Positions 43,455 through 52,432 of a DNA stretch of 64,000 nt are shown piece by piece (the stretch's first letter is position 1; each line of letters begins with the position of its first letter). The notes below the pieces were generated by a model that saw only the letters and a program-made list of their open reading frames with translations, searched no databases and was not told the origin of the DNA. The DNA is taken from positions 8,512 through 72,511 of the forward strand of contig DATDAW010000036.1 of assembly GCA_036525185.1 (NCBI GenBank). The letters are read 5' to 3'. Made by a program: the position numbers and the translations under genes. The DNA is from DATDAW01 sp036525185 (GTDB lineage: Bacteria > Verrucomicrobiota > Verrucomicrobiia > Chthoniobacterales > DASVRZ01).

Positions 43455-43895
43455 TTACCCGCAATTCGTGCAGGGTTCGCGTAAACGGCCTTCTTCGAGG
43501 TCGATCAGGTCGAAATAGGTTCGCACATCGGTGCGATCACTGCCGCCAGCCTTTTTAAGCGAGTATCGGAAGCGGGCCATTTTTTCTGCGGTATCGGGAT
43601 GTTGATCGATCATCGCCTGGCTCCATTGTTCGATGGCCTCAGACGTGTGGCGGGCACCGTTTCTTTGGATCCAATTCAAAATGTCTGCATCGCTTTCCAG
43701 GCGATAAACGGCTTCTTCAAACGCGCCGGAATCGACCCGGAGAAACGCGAGCAGATTTTTGTCGAAGCCAACCGTTTTGTAATTGTAGCCCTTGAGTAGC
43801 CCCTGCCGGTGGAGACGGGCTTTGTCGATGAGCCGTGGCAAATGGACATAGCCTCCGAGGCGTTCGTTGGGACTGCGTGGATAGCGTTTTTCCAT
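43455..43895 (-). CDS. DUF5069 domain protein
   Basis: 146 residues. The N-terminal PRSPNERLGGYVHLPRLIDKARLH is the hallmark of DUF5069. DLIDLEEGR near the end is also conserved. No function is established. The last residues after DLEEGRL (REPCTNCG) lie 32 bases from the large palindrome and may be a replaced C-terminus. It ends a three-gene minus-strand group with two bactofilins. Confidence 0.82.
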   Translation of the reverse strand: MEKRYPRSPNERLGGYVHLPRLIDKARLHRQGLLKGYNYKTVGFDKNLLAFLRVDSGAFEEAVYRLESDADILNWIQRNGARHTSEAIEQWSQAMIDQHPDTAEKMARFRYSLKKAGGSDRTDVRTYFDLIDLEEGRLREPCTNCG

Positions 43896-43921
43896 GGAAA
43901 GCGGTTGATTTCTCGTTGGGT

Positions 43922-44833
43922 TTATGAAAATCCGAAGCCGAGTTCCGGCTGCGGACTTTCCCGGTTCGATTCCGGGTTTCTTTTCTTCGCAGGAATCAGT
44001 TCTTTTTGTTCGGATTGCTGCTGTCCGATGCTCATTTCCCCGTGAAATTCGCCACCGCGATCAATCGAGATTCCCCTCGCGAAGAGCGCCCCAGTGATGG
44101 AACCCGATTTCGTGATGTGGACGGTCCCCGTAGCCAGGATACGGCCTTTCATTTCTCCTTCGACGATCACTTCGTCCGCGTGAACAGGGCGAAAAAAATC
44201 CAGGTCCGACCCTTTGAGGATACGGAGGATTTTCGTCTCGATGCCGCCGGGAAGCTTGCCTTTGTATTTGATGCGCATCTCGCCGAGACACGTCAAATTC
44301 CCCCGCAAAATGCCGCGGATTTCTGCGGAGCCACAAATGGCGCGCGTGCTGTTCATGTCGCCCCGGGACGTCACATAAATGTGGCCCGCGGTGCGAACGG
44401 CGCGGCTGAATGCGCCGACGATTTTGACATCCTGAAGGTCGAGGTAGGCGCCGCAGGAACGGCACGAACAAGACGTGGCCGATCGTGACGCTTCCTGACG
44501 GGCGCCGCACTCAAAGCAGGCAACGATTTTTGGCCCGCTTGCGGGAAGGAGCGAAGAAACGACACGACTCCACCACCCGGCATTTTCGGACTTTTCTGTC
44601 AGGGCGGCGCCGGGGGCGGCGGTTGCCTCTGGCGCAATGGTGTCCTTTGGGGGCTCCACAGGCCGCCGCACAGGCGCCGGCGGCTGCCGGCTTAATGGCT
44701 CTCCAATGGCGAAATACTGGTTGCAAGCTCTGCAAAAAGTTGTTTTTGCGAGCTTGGCCTCCATCTGCTCCGCGCCACAGTGCGGGCATTGAACTTTGAC
44801 CTTTTGAACGGCCGGCTTGGACGGCTTTGCCAC
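43922..44833 (-). CDS. bactofilin-type polymer-forming protein with two zinc ribbons
   Basis: 303 residues. An N-terminal CPHC...CRAC ribbon (about 16-37) and a second CFEC...CRSC ribbon (about 107-126) are separated by a Pro-rich linker. The C-terminal half (about 130-270) is a beta-helix like DUF583/bactofilin: GSAEIRGILRGNLTCLGEMRIKYKG and VIVEGEMKGRILATGTVHITKSGSITGAL. It probably polymerises or caps a bactofilin filament; the zinc ribbons are an unusual addition. It lies directly after the plain bactofilin gene. Confidence 0.78.
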   Translation of the reverse strand: MAKPSKPAVQKVKVQCPHCGAEQMEAKLAKTTFCRACNQYFAIGEPLSRQPPAPVRRPVEPPKDTIAPEATAAPGAALTEKSENAGWWSRVVSSLLPASGPKIVACFECGARQEASRSATSCSCRSCGAYLDLQDVKIVGAFSRAVRTAGHIYVTSRGDMNSTRAICGSAEIRGILRGNLTCLGEMRIKYKGKLPGGIETKILRILKGSDLDFFRPVHADEVIVEGEMKGRILATGTVHITKSGSITGALFARGISIDRGGEFHGEMSIGQQQSEQKELIPAKKRNPESNRESPQPELGFGFS

Positions 44834-44848
44834 CGCGTGGATTCTATT

Positions 44849-45394
44849 TTAGCGTCCCGCGAATGCTGGTTCCTTGGGGGCAGGCGCCGGTGCTGGTGGT
44901 GGTAATGAGTGGCTCGGCTCGCTCTTGGGTATCAGATTTTTGTTGGGAGTGACCTCCGATTTGCCGACGAACGTAGCGCCTTCTTCGATGATGAGGCGGG
45001 CGGCCTTCAGGTCTCCGATCAATTGGGAGCGAGCCTTAAGTTCGCATTTTTCCGCTACGGTGATGTTGCCGTTGACTTTGCCAAAAACGGTCACGGATTT
45101 GGTCTTGATCTCTCCGCGCACGTCCGCGTTTTCCCCAAGGGTCAGGGTGCCTTCAGAAAAAATCTCCCCTTCGACTTTGCCATCAATGGACAAGTCATTG
45201 GTAAATTTGATCGAACCTTTGATTTCTACGTCACTGGAAAGTGAGTTCTTGATGGAGCTGATGTCGGCCATAATTCTATTTGGTGTGTTAGCTATCGGTT
45301 TTCCGGATGGCTCAACCTGGGACGCGCTGGGCGGAGGCGGAGGATTGTTTCCGGCTGGAGGCGTTGACTTCTGGGATAACAGGTTCTTCAACAC
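44849..45394 (-). CDS. bactofilin
   Basis: 181 residues. A Pro-rich N-terminal tail, a DUF583 beta-helix core (SSDVEIKGSIKFTNDLSIDGKVEGEIFSEGTL, early part, through KARSQLIGDLKAARLIIEEGATFVGKSEV) and a Pro/Ala tail. Bactofilins form nucleotide-free filaments that place envelope enzymes or chromosome anchors. First gene of the three-gene group; the NlpC/P60 peptidase encoded divergently next to it is a plausible wall-remodelling partner. ATG at about 45271 (MADISSIKNSL) is an alternative start that would drop the Pro-rich tail. Confidence 0.88.
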   Translation of the reverse strand: MLKNLLSQKSTPPAGNNPPPPPSASQVEPSGKPIANTPNRIMADISSIKNSLSSDVEIKGSIKFTNDLSIDGKVEGEIFSEGTLTLGENADVRGEIKTKSVTVFGKVNGNITVAEKCELKARSQLIGDLKAARLIIEEGATFVGKSEVTPNKNLIPKSEPSHSLPPPAPAPAPKEPAFAGR

Positions 45395-45516
45395 GCCCGC
45401 ATTATGGCCAGCCCAATTAGCGTGTCAACGGAAGGAAAGGGCGATCTCAGAATTGCTGCCCGGTTGCCGTTGCCGGCGGCGTTGACAACACAACGGCTGC
45501 GGCGAACATCGGCGCT

Positions 45517-46071
45517 GTGCAATCGATTCTGCGGGCGTCACTTCTTGTTTTTATTTGGACAATCGTCACTGCGCCCATCCAGGCGCATGCTGCGGATTGG
45601 AAACATGCGGCCCAACCGGCATGGGGGCTGGCGTACGGTCAGTGGTGGAAACCGCCAGGCCAGGCGCAGGCCTGGAAAATGGATTGCTCAAATACCGTTC
45701 GCTGGATGGTCCGGTCGCAAACAGGTGTCTCGTTGCCGCGCACGGTGTCCGATCAATATCGGACAGTGAAGCAGCAGGGAAAACTCTGGCGTATTTCGCC
45801 CAAAAACATACGCGCTCTTCGAAAGCGTCTGCGCCCAGGCGATCTTCTTTTCTGGGAACACACCTACAAACCTGTCCGAAAACCGCCGGTAACCCATGTG
45901 ATGATTTATGCCGGGACCGACGCCCAAGGGCGTTGGTTGATGACTGGGGCATCTACAGGCGGTGGCGTGGGCGTTTTCCCGTTCGATCCCATGCAGCCAA
46001 GCGGCGGATACCGCTACTTTTTGGGGCTGTTCAAGAAATCCGGCCGGTTTGTCGCTGTGGGAAGGATTTGA
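45517..46071 (+). CDS. exported NlpC/P60-like peptidase
   Basis: 184 residues from GTG 45517, with a signal peptide ending IQAHA. Catalytic pattern of the papain-like NlpC/P60 fold: Cys in WKMDCSNTVRWM, the LPRTVSDQY helix, RPGDLLFW, and His in VTHVMIYAG. A third polar residue could not be assigned. It would cut peptide bonds in peptidoglycan or a related amide. Divergent from the bactofilin genes. Confidence 0.75.
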   Translation: MQSILRASLLVFIWTIVTAPIQAHAADWKHAAQPAWGLAYGQWWKPPGQAQAWKMDCSNTVRWMVRSQTGVSLPRTVSDQYRTVKQQGKLWRISPKNIRALRKRLRPGDLLFWEHTYKPVRKPPVTHVMIYAGTDAQGRWLMTGASTGGGVGVFPFDPMQPSGGYRYFLGLFKKSGRFVAVGRI

Positions 46072-46092
46072 TCTCCGTCTCAAACATTGCAG

Positions 46093-46231
46093 TTCACACG
46101 GAGTCACGAACACGGAGGAAAAAATTGCAGCTGACCTCCGTTCGACACACCGTATTCGTGGTTTATCCCATTGCTTGAAACGCTCGTCTATTTTGGCCTC
46201 TCTTAGCGTGTCTCCCGTGCCTCCGTGTGAA
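46093..46231. repeat. CACGGAG-word inverted repeat
   Basis: TTCACACGGAG (46093-46103) and CTCCGTGTGAA (46221-46231) are perfect inverted arms 117 bases apart; additional CACGGAGG and CCCGTGCCTCC words lie just inside. Related to the element at 4641-4704. It occupies the gap before the flavoprotein gene. Confidence 0.75.
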
Positions 46232-46245
46232 ATGAAGATCACACC

Positions 46246-47373
46246 GTGAAAAAGGTCGCTATCGTCGGTGCCGGTCCAGCCGGCTTGCGTGCTGCGGAAG
46301 TTCTTGCCGAGTCCGGTGTCAGCGCGGTGACGGTTTTTGATCAACGTCCGTCAGCGGGGCGAAAATTTCTCGTTGCCGGGCGCGGCGGACTGAATCTGAC
46401 GCATTCGGAGCCGCTGGCGCAATTTGTCACGCGCTACAGTGCCGGCCCTTGGGAACGGATGCTGCGTGTCTTCGGCCCTGAAGATTTGCGAGTGTGGGCC
46501 GCAGGGCGGGGTGTTGAAACGTTTGTGGGAACGAGTGGGCGGGTTTTTCCCGTAGAGAAACAGGCTGCGCGTTTGCTGCGACGATGGATTGCGAGACTGA
46601 GGGAACTTGGCGTGGATTTCCGGGTGAAAAATCGGCTCACGGCGATCCGGCCAGGACCGTTGGTCGGGTTGCAGATCGATGGGGCCTGGCACGAATTCGA
46701 TGCTGTTATTCTCGCGCTGGGCGGCGCTTCCTGGCCGGAAACCGGCTCCGACGGCTCGTGGCCCGCGATGTTGACTGGACATGGAATCAGCATAACTCCC
46801 TGGCAACCTGCCAATTGCGGTTGGGAAGTCGATTGGCCCGCAGAGTTTCTCGAACGATTTGATGGATTGCCGCTCAAGAATCTGGCCGTGACTGCAGCGG
46901 GTCACCGCGTGCGGGGCGAATTGCTGATTACCAAATATGGTCTCGAAGGCGGCGCTTTGTATCAGCTCGGTTCCCGGCTCCGGAAGATGGAAAAACCTCT
47001 TCTCGAGATCAATTTTCGTCCCGATGCAACGCGGCCTGTGTCTCTCGAAAGACTTCCGGCGCCCGTCCGGTGGCTTCTCAAGAATCGTGCTCGTGGCATT
47101 CAGGACGTCCATTCCTTTCCGTTGCCGCTGCAAAAACCCCGGCCCATTGACGAAGCCATTTCCAGCGCTGGCGGCGTGGCGTGGGATGAACTGGACGAAA
47201 CGCTGCAATTGTACAAGGCCCCTGGCGTTTTTGTCTGCGGCGAAATGATCGATTGGGAAGGGCCCACGGGCGGTTATCTGCTCCAGGGCTGCTTCACGAC
47301 AGCGACGGTGGCCGCGCAGGGAGCGGTAGCGAGGGTGGCGGCTTCGGTGAAGCCGCCTGCAACGACGGGATGA
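46246..47373 (+). CDS. TIGR03862 family flavoprotein (HI0933/BaiN-like)
   Basis: 375 residues from a GTG. FAD-binding motif GAGPAGLRAAEVL at residue 8 onward, the HI0933 motif GRKFLVAGRGGLNLTHSE, and a C-terminal GEMIDWEGPTGGYLLQGCF flavin block. An uncharacterised NAD(P)/FAD oxidoreductase family. The final residues (RVAASVKPPATTG) are encoded by a GGCGGCTTC hairpin (47337-47357), suggesting that a repeat element replaced the natural gene end. Confidence 0.85.
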   Translation: MKKVAIVGAGPAGLRAAEVLAESGVSAVTVFDQRPSAGRKFLVAGRGGLNLTHSEPLAQFVTRYSAGPWERMLRVFGPEDLRVWAAGRGVETFVGTSGRVFPVEKQAARLLRRWIARLRELGVDFRVKNRLTAIRPGPLVGLQIDGAWHEFDAVILALGGASWPETGSDGSWPAMLTGHGISITPWQPANCGWEVDWPAEFLERFDGLPLKNLAVTAAGHRVRGELLITKYGLEGGALYQLGSRLRKMEKPLLEINFRPDATRPVSLERLPAPVRWLLKNRARGIQDVHSFPLPLQKPRPIDEAISSAGGVAWDELDETLQLYKAPGVFVCGEMIDWEGPTGGYLLQGCFTTATVAAQGAVARVAASVKPPATTG

Positions 47374-47402
47374 ACTGGCAGGGCGGCCTCAGTAAAGTCG
47401 CC
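47337..47402. repeat. two GGCGGC(T/C)TC hairpins at the flavoprotein gene end
   Basis: GGCGGCTTC-ggt-GAAGCCGCC (47337-47357) has a nine-base perfect stem inside the coding region; GGCGGCCTC-agt-AAAGTCGCC (47382-47402) is a worn second copy 25 bases after it. A third relative, TCGGCCTCACTAAGGTCGGC, lies near 52102. Confidence 0.7.
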
Positions 47403-47429
47403 TACAAACGGACCGAAGAGGGGCGTCGT

Positions 47430-49478
47430 CTACGCGGTGCTGGCGGCGGCTTCGGTTCCGGTCAGAAGGTCCTCCGCTGCAGCAAGTTGTTCCTCGTTCC
47501 CAAGCAGCAGAACGTTGTCTCCTGCCAGCAATTCCTCATCCGGTCCGGGATTCACGACGTTGCTTCCATTTCGCTCGATGCCGACAATGCTGGCTCCGGT
47601 TCTAGAGCGAAGTTTCAGCTCAATGATCAACTTGCCCACCGCGGACGAATCGGGATGCAGTCCAACGGTTTTCAGCGTTGCCTCGCGCAAAAGGGACGGC
47701 AACGCGGCCACCTCTCCATGGTGCCGTGCCGCCGGTGGTTGCGACAACGTCTCCTGAAGTGCTCCCTGCGCTCTCGCATGGAGCTGAATAAAGCTCCGGC
47801 GCAACAAGATCGTCGCTCCGATTAATACGGCGGCAAGCACCAGGAGGACATTCCACGTGGGCAAAATCGCCGAACTCAACAGTAGAACGCACAGGAGTAA
47901 TCCCACGCAGCCGGCTGCGAAAACGATGGTCGAGACCACCGCACGCAGCGACGCGGTATTCGGGCCCGCGGCGGCCCGTGTAACGCTGATTTCTGCGAGC
48001 AACATGCACAATGCCTGCCACTTGCGCACAATGGCGATCAGCATCGGCAGGGATAAAACCATGGCGCTCAACCAAAGAATTGCATGCAGGCCTTTGACAC
48101 CTCCAGGGACCGTCGGCCACCAGTTCATGGCCGGTCGTTTCACAAAAACCGCGGCGATGAAAACGGCGGTTACAAGCAGGAGATTCAAACCGATTTGCCA
48201 CGACCATTTACGAATCAATTTCAATGCCATGCTGCCCTCGCGGCCGTTCGCCACGTGCCCGATCCAGCGCGTGTAAGCCTCGAGATAGGCTACCAGTGGA
48301 CGCGGCGACATGCGATCCATCCATCCGACCACCGAGTCCGTACTCCGCACCAGATAGGGCGTAAGCAAGGTCGTGAATGCTGATACCGCCACTGCCAAGG
48401 GATACATAAACTCGCTCGTCACGCTCTTTTGCTGGCCCAACGCGGCGATGATGAAAGAAAATTCTCCGATTTGCGCCAACCCCATCCCGACGCGCAGGGA
48501 CGAGCGCATGTCGTTGCCCGCGACGAACGCGCCCGCGGTGCACGTAAGGACTTTGCCCGCGACCACGACGGCCGTGATGATCAGGATCGGTGCCCAGTAT
48601 TTCACCAGAAGCGCCGGATTGATCAGCAAACCGATCGAGACGAAAAACACGGCGCTGAACAAGTCCCGCACCGGCTGCATAAGCAGCTCGATCTTCGCGA
48701 TTTGCCGTGCTTCGGCAATGATCGCGCCGATGAGAAATGCGCCGAGCGCGACGCTGTACCCGAGCCGGACGGCGATCAGAGAGACGCCAAAACAGAGCCC
48801 GATCACCGTAATAAGCAGCATTTCGTTGCTCTTGAATTTGGCGACATAATTCAACAGACGCGGCACCGCGATCAGGCCGGCGACGAGTAATACGACCAAA
48901 AACGCACTCAGTTTGACGACGGTCATTCCAATTTCGCCGGCATCCAGGGATCCTGTCGTCGCGAAACCGGAAAGCAGCGCGATCATCACGATGGCAAGGA
49001 TGTCTTCGACGATCAGGATTCCAAAAATTAGTTCCGCGAATTTTTCCCGCGTTTTGCCCAGTTCCTCCAGAGCCTTGATGATGATCGTCGTGGATGAGAT
49101 CGACAGGATTGCCCCTAGAAAAACGCTGTCCATCTTGTTCCAGCCAAACAGCCGCCCAAGTTCGTAGCCGGCGAAGATCATGAGCAAAATCTCGAATGCC
49201 GCTGCTACGAGAGCCGTCGCGCCCACTTCGCGGAGTTTGCGAAGACTGAATTCCAGCCCAAGCGAGAACATGAGGAACACAATGCCCAGTTCGGAGAGCG
49301 TCTGGATCGTGTGCGGATCGTGAATCAGTGGAAACGGCGGCGTATGCGGGCCGATGATCACGCCGGCCAGAATGTAGCCGAGCACCACGGGCTGTTTCAG
49401 GCGGCGAAAGAGAATCGTCACGAGGCCCGCGACGATCATGACCACGGCCAGATCCTGAAGAAAGGTGATGTGATGCAT
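47430..49478 (-). CDS. CPA2-family cation:proton antiporter with C-terminal TrkA-C domain
   Basis: 682 residues. About twelve helices of the Na+/H+ exchanger domain fill the first 390 residues (PVVLGYILAGVIIGPHTPPF, EFSLRKLREVG, GAILSISSTTIIIKAL, ALGAFLIGAIIAEA). A second membrane region of about five helices (410-570) follows and a TrkA-C ligand-binding domain (VGLHPDSSAVGKLIIEL ... LLAGDNVLLLGNEEQ) ends the protein. KefB/KefC-like but without the TrkA-N domain. It probably exchanges K+ or Na+ for protons. ATG 49478 fits the family start. Confidence 0.88.
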   Translation of the reverse strand: MHHITFLQDLAVVMIVAGLVTILFRRLKQPVVLGYILAGVIIGPHTPPFPLIHDPHTIQTLSELGIVFLMFSLGLEFSLRKLREVGATALVAAAFEILLMIFAGYELGRLFGWNKMDSVFLGAILSISSTTIIIKALEELGKTREKFAELIFGILIVEDILAIVMIALLSGFATTGSLDAGEIGMTVVKLSAFLVVLLVAGLIAVPRLLNYVAKFKSNEMLLITVIGLCFGVSLIAVRLGYSVALGAFLIGAIIAEARQIAKIELLMQPVRDLFSAVFFVSIGLLINPALLVKYWAPILIITAVVVAGKVLTCTAGAFVAGNDMRSSLRVGMGLAQIGEFSFIIAALGQQKSVTSEFMYPLAVAVSAFTTLLTPYLVRSTDSVVGWMDRMSPRPLVAYLEAYTRWIGHVANGREGSMALKLIRKWSWQIGLNLLLVTAVFIAAVFVKRPAMNWWPTVPGGVKGLHAILWLSAMVLSLPMLIAIVRKWQALCMLLAEISVTRAAAGPNTASLRAVVSTIVFAAGCVGLLLCVLLLSSAILPTWNVLLVLAAVLIGATILLRRSFIQLHARAQGALQETLSQPPAARHHGEVAALPSLLREATLKTVGLHPDSSAVGKLIIELKLRSRTGASIVGIERNGSNVVNPGPDEELLAGDNVLLLGNEEQLAAAEDLLTGTEAAASTA

Positions 49479-49559
49479 TCGGTAAAAATTTACCGCAGGC
49501 CTGCCATTCACGTCGCGCTTTTATTCCGGGTTATGCCTTTTATTCTCGATCACAAACCC

Positions 49560-49994
49560 ATGAAAAAGCTCCTCCTTGCGTGTGTCCTGATCGCTGCCGC
49601 GAGCGCCGCCTTAAGCCGGTTCGATTTTCGAGATGGCGCCGGTTTTCGTTCGGGCGCTGGGAACGAGCGGGCGCTGGTTGAGGCGATCGAGCGTCAGAAA
49701 AGCGATGTTCTGGTCCGGGGGCAGGGTGTCGTTGCGAGAATCCTGCCCGACGATAATAACGGTAGCCGTCACCAGCGGTTCATCCTACGGCTCCCCACAG
49801 GACAAACCGTCTTGATTGCGCATAACATCGATATAGCTCCCAAAATTCCGTCACTTCGGTCTGGAGACACCGTTTCGTTTCAAGGGGAATACGAATGGAA
49901 TCCTAAAGGCGGCGTTGTCCACTGGACCCACCATGATCCGGACGGCCGCCACCCCGATGGCTGGCTGAAGCACGGTGGGCAGGTGTTTCGGTAA
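49560..49994 (+). CDS. DUF3465 secreted protein
   Basis: 144 residues, signal peptide MKKLLLACVLIAAASAALS. The core HQRFILRLPTGQTVLIAHNID, then SGDTVSFQGEYEWNPKGGVVHWTHHDP and HPDGWLKHGG, matches DUF3465, a small OB-like family of unknown function. Divergent from the antiporter across 81 bases. A start at 49533 (MPFILDHKP) would lengthen it by nine residues and weaken the signal peptide. Confidence 0.82.
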   Translation: MKKLLLACVLIAAASAALSRFDFRDGAGFRSGAGNERALVEAIERQKSDVLVRGQGVVARILPDDNNGSRHQRFILRLPTGQTVLIAHNIDIAPKIPSLRSGDTVSFQGEYEWNPKGGVVHWTHHDPDGRHPDGWLKHGGQVFR

Positions 49995-50378
49995 CCGGTG
50001 GGACGGTGTCTCAGTGGCTATTCAGGAAATACCGGGGCATTGGTGCGCTCTAAATGGCCCGCTGCCGAAGCGCGACGAAGGAGCATTCCGATGAGACCTG
50101 TGACTGAGGAGCAGTGCCATTCTCGACATAGGCTCCCGCATTTTCTCCGTATCCCCTTAACAGCAAACTAGCCCGTCCTCAAAAAAGTAGGTCGGACAAT
50201 GTATTTCACTGCCACAATGAAGGCGCCGGCGCTGTGCCAGGGTGGGTTTGAGTGATAAGGGGAAAAGCGCAATTGGAAAAAACGGTGGGACGGCGCTGTG
50301 CGTCACAACCGATGTGTACCCCATCTCACTTGACCACTGACCCCATGAACCAACGAGGTTCGGCGCAACTTGCGATGA
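49995..50378. other. 384-base gap, no gene recognised
   Basis: Between the DUF3465 gene and the SpoIIAA-like gene (convergent). CGGTGGGACGG occurs twice (near 49997 and 50283). No promoter, RNA gene or open frame of interest is seen. Confidence 0.4.
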
Positions 50379-50741
50379 TCAGTCCGCGGCGAGCCAGGAC
50401 CTGGCGTCATTGATCTCCGTGTGGTCGAAGTAGCGAATGGAGGCATTGGTGAACGGGCGACAAAAGGCACTCATGGCTTTTTCCCACGCTTTATCCCCGA
50501 CCATCGCAATCCGGTCGATGTCCCCAGAGTGCTGTACTCCGAATCTAATGTCGTGCCATAGCGTGGGGGCATCCCATCCGTGAAAATCTTTCATGTCGAA
50601 GAGGATGCGCACCCTCCCATGCTTTTTTACAAGCCTTTCGAATTCCGGGACGAAATTCCTGTAGTCGTCCTTGTGGAGCTTATCCGTGACTTCCACGTCT
50701 AAGAGGTTTCCAGTGCTTTCTTCAGTCAGTTTGATTGCCAT
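50379..50741 (-). CDS. SpoIIAA-like STAS/SEC14 domain protein
   Basis: 120 residues, the full family length. LLDVEVTDKLHKDDYRNFVPEFERLV and VRILFDMKDFHGWDAPTLWHDIRFGVQHSGDIDRIAMVGDKAWEKAM are the hallmarks of the SpoIIAA-like (DUF3478) family. The fold binds lipid or partner proteins; a direct function is not known. ATG 50741 gives the family start (MAIKLTEES). Confidence 0.85.
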   Translation of the reverse strand: MAIKLTEESTGNLLDVEVTDKLHKDDYRNFVPEFERLVKKHGRVRILFDMKDFHGWDAPTLWHDIRFGVQHSGDIDRIAMVGDKAWEKAMSAFCRPFTNASIRYFDHTEINDARSWLAAD

Positions 50742-50928
50742 AACTCCGTTTGGTTTGTGGGTTGAATAGAAGCAGACTTCTATCGCCCCCCAAATTTTTT
50801 GACTCCCGGAGGAGGGTTCGAGTTCAAATTTCGACGCCTCTCCCGCAACAAAATGAAAGACGATGAGGTAGGGCTGTCTGCGATTCTGCAAAGCCCCAGG
50901 GAGACCGCCCTGGGTGTATTTCGAGTTT

Positions 50929-52023
50929 TTACCCCCGCATCAATCCCAGATACCAGCCGACCAGTTTCGGACCCGCGAAAACCCACACGAGAGCGCCGGC
51001 GGCGAGATAGGGGCCGAAGGGGATTTTTGCGGACCATTCGCGCTTGCCGAGAAGGATGGCTCCGACGCCCAGCACGGAGCCGAACACGGCAGCTACAGGG
51101 ACGACAAACAGCACAGCCTTCCATCCGAGAAATGCGCCGATGGCCGCGATAAACTTGACGTCGCCGAAACCCATTGCCTCGCGCGGAATGACGATCTGGC
51201 GCACGACCCCCGTGACCTCTTCCACCTGCTCGAGAGACCATGTTCGGCCGCCGGTTTCCAGTCGGTCGTGGAAGAAAATGAGCTCCGTTTGCGTCAGCGC
51301 TTTGCGGTTTACGGAGGCGCTCTCCACAGTCAATATCAGCCGGTCCTTTGGCCTGAAAAAAAGCTCCGTCCACGGGAGGGAATCCTTATTCACCGTCAGC
51401 ACAGGCTGGTCGCCTTCCTGGATAATCCTGAACGTTTGCGCCTCCGGGAACGTGATTTTCTTCCTTCCGAAAGCCAGTTTTCCTAATTCCACGACTCCCC
51501 AGAGCAGAACAAAACCGGAAGCCGCCCCCAGCACGGACAGTCCAAGTGCTTTCCAATGTGATGCCGTCTGCATCATCGCGGGCAGCCCTGCGCTCAACAG
51601 TGCCCCTGCGACTGTCCCTCCGATCGTTATTTCATCCGGGATGATGCAAAAATCGAAATCAATGAACGTGGCCACGATGAGCAGCGACACGAAGATCCAA
51701 TAGGGCAGCCACAACACCGGCGGGTACCGAAGGAAGATCGCCAGAAAAAGGAGCGCCGTCAGGAGTTCCACGCCCAGATACCGGGGTGAAATTTTCGCGC
51801 CGCAATAAGCGCATTTTCCCCGCAACCACATCCAGCTCACCAGCGGGAGATTGTGGCGCCATTTGATTGGTTGGTTGCATGAGGGACAAAACGATCGTTT
51901 GGGATGGCTCACCGACATGTCCCTTGGCATGCGGTAGATGCAGACGTTGAGGAAGGATCCGATGCAGGCGCCAAGAAGGAAGGAAAACGCTGCGAACAAT
52001 CCGAAATACCAGGGAGAAATCAC
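50929..52023 (-). CDS. prepilin peptidase (A24) with an inserted soluble domain
   Basis: 364 residues. GSFLNVCIYRMP, zinc pairs CPSC (46-49) and CAYC (71-74), the first active-site region IDFDFCIIPDEIT (121-133) and the second GFGDVK (285-290) are all present. It cleaves and N-methylates type IV prepilins or pseudopilins at the membrane. Unusual: about 93 residues (190-283) that look soluble are inserted just before GFGDVK, where ordinary PilD has a short loop. Its substrates are not encoded in the window. Confidence 0.88.
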   Translation of the reverse strand: MISPWYFGLFAAFSFLLGACIGSFLNVCIYRMPRDMSVSHPKRSFCPSCNQPIKWRHNLPLVSWMWLRGKCAYCGAKISPRYLGVELLTALLFLAIFLRYPPVLWLPYWIFVSLLIVATFIDFDFCIIPDEITIGGTVAGALLSAGLPAMMQTASHWKALGLSVLGAASGFVLLWGVVELGKLAFGRKKITFPEAQTFRIIQEGDQPVLTVNKDSLPWTELFFRPKDRLILTVESASVNRKALTQTELIFFHDRLETGGRTWSLEQVEEVTGVVRQIVIPREAMGFGDVKFIAAIGAFLGWKAVLFVVPVAAVFGSVLGVGAILLGKREWSAKIPFGPYLAAGALVWVFAGPKLVGWYLGLMRG

Positions 52024-52214
52024 GCCGGAGGAGTGAACGCTCCCGGCAAGCCGGAGTCGAGTCTTTAGGTCGTGTTTGGAAAACAGGTGCTACCGTTGCA
52101 GTCGGCCTCACTAAGGTCGGCTATCGCAGGCTTTCCCACCCCGCCGGCTCACCAAACCTAGGCTTTTCGCGGGTTCTGGGAGCGCCAACGTCAGCCGACA
52201 CGCGCCAGCTTTCA

Positions 52215-52412
52215 GTGCAAATCCTTCGGTCGGACTCGGCTGACGAGGCCATGGCACTAACATTACTGGCGAAATGGGCCGATCAGGAAATAGGCTACTC
52301 CGACTGCATCAGCTTCTGCCTGATGCGCCGCCATCGAATTCCCACGGCGTTTGCGTTTGACCGGCATTTTCAGCATGCGGGTTTTCAGCCGTTTATGGAT
52401 TTGAATGCGTGA
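52215..52412 (+). pseudogene. C-terminal remnant of a PIN-domain (VapC-like) protein
   Basis: From about residue 12 the frame reads AMALTLLAKWADQEIGYSDC then ISFCLMRRHRIPTAFAFDRHFQHAGFQPF, the C-terminal third of a PIN-domain ribonuclease with its late acidic residues. The first two-thirds and any antitoxin are missing; the upstream DNA (52101-52215) contains a worn hairpin repeat instead. Not expected to be active. Confidence 0.7.
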
Positions 52413-52432
52413 GGGCGGAGGATCCGCGGCAA

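Noticed and set aside
43071..43558. Several open frames on both strands in the palindrome region as small genes
   Set aside because: They are translations of the inverted-repeat arms; the same peptide pattern (LPRKAV-QHR) reappears at 63.7 kb purely from the repeat.
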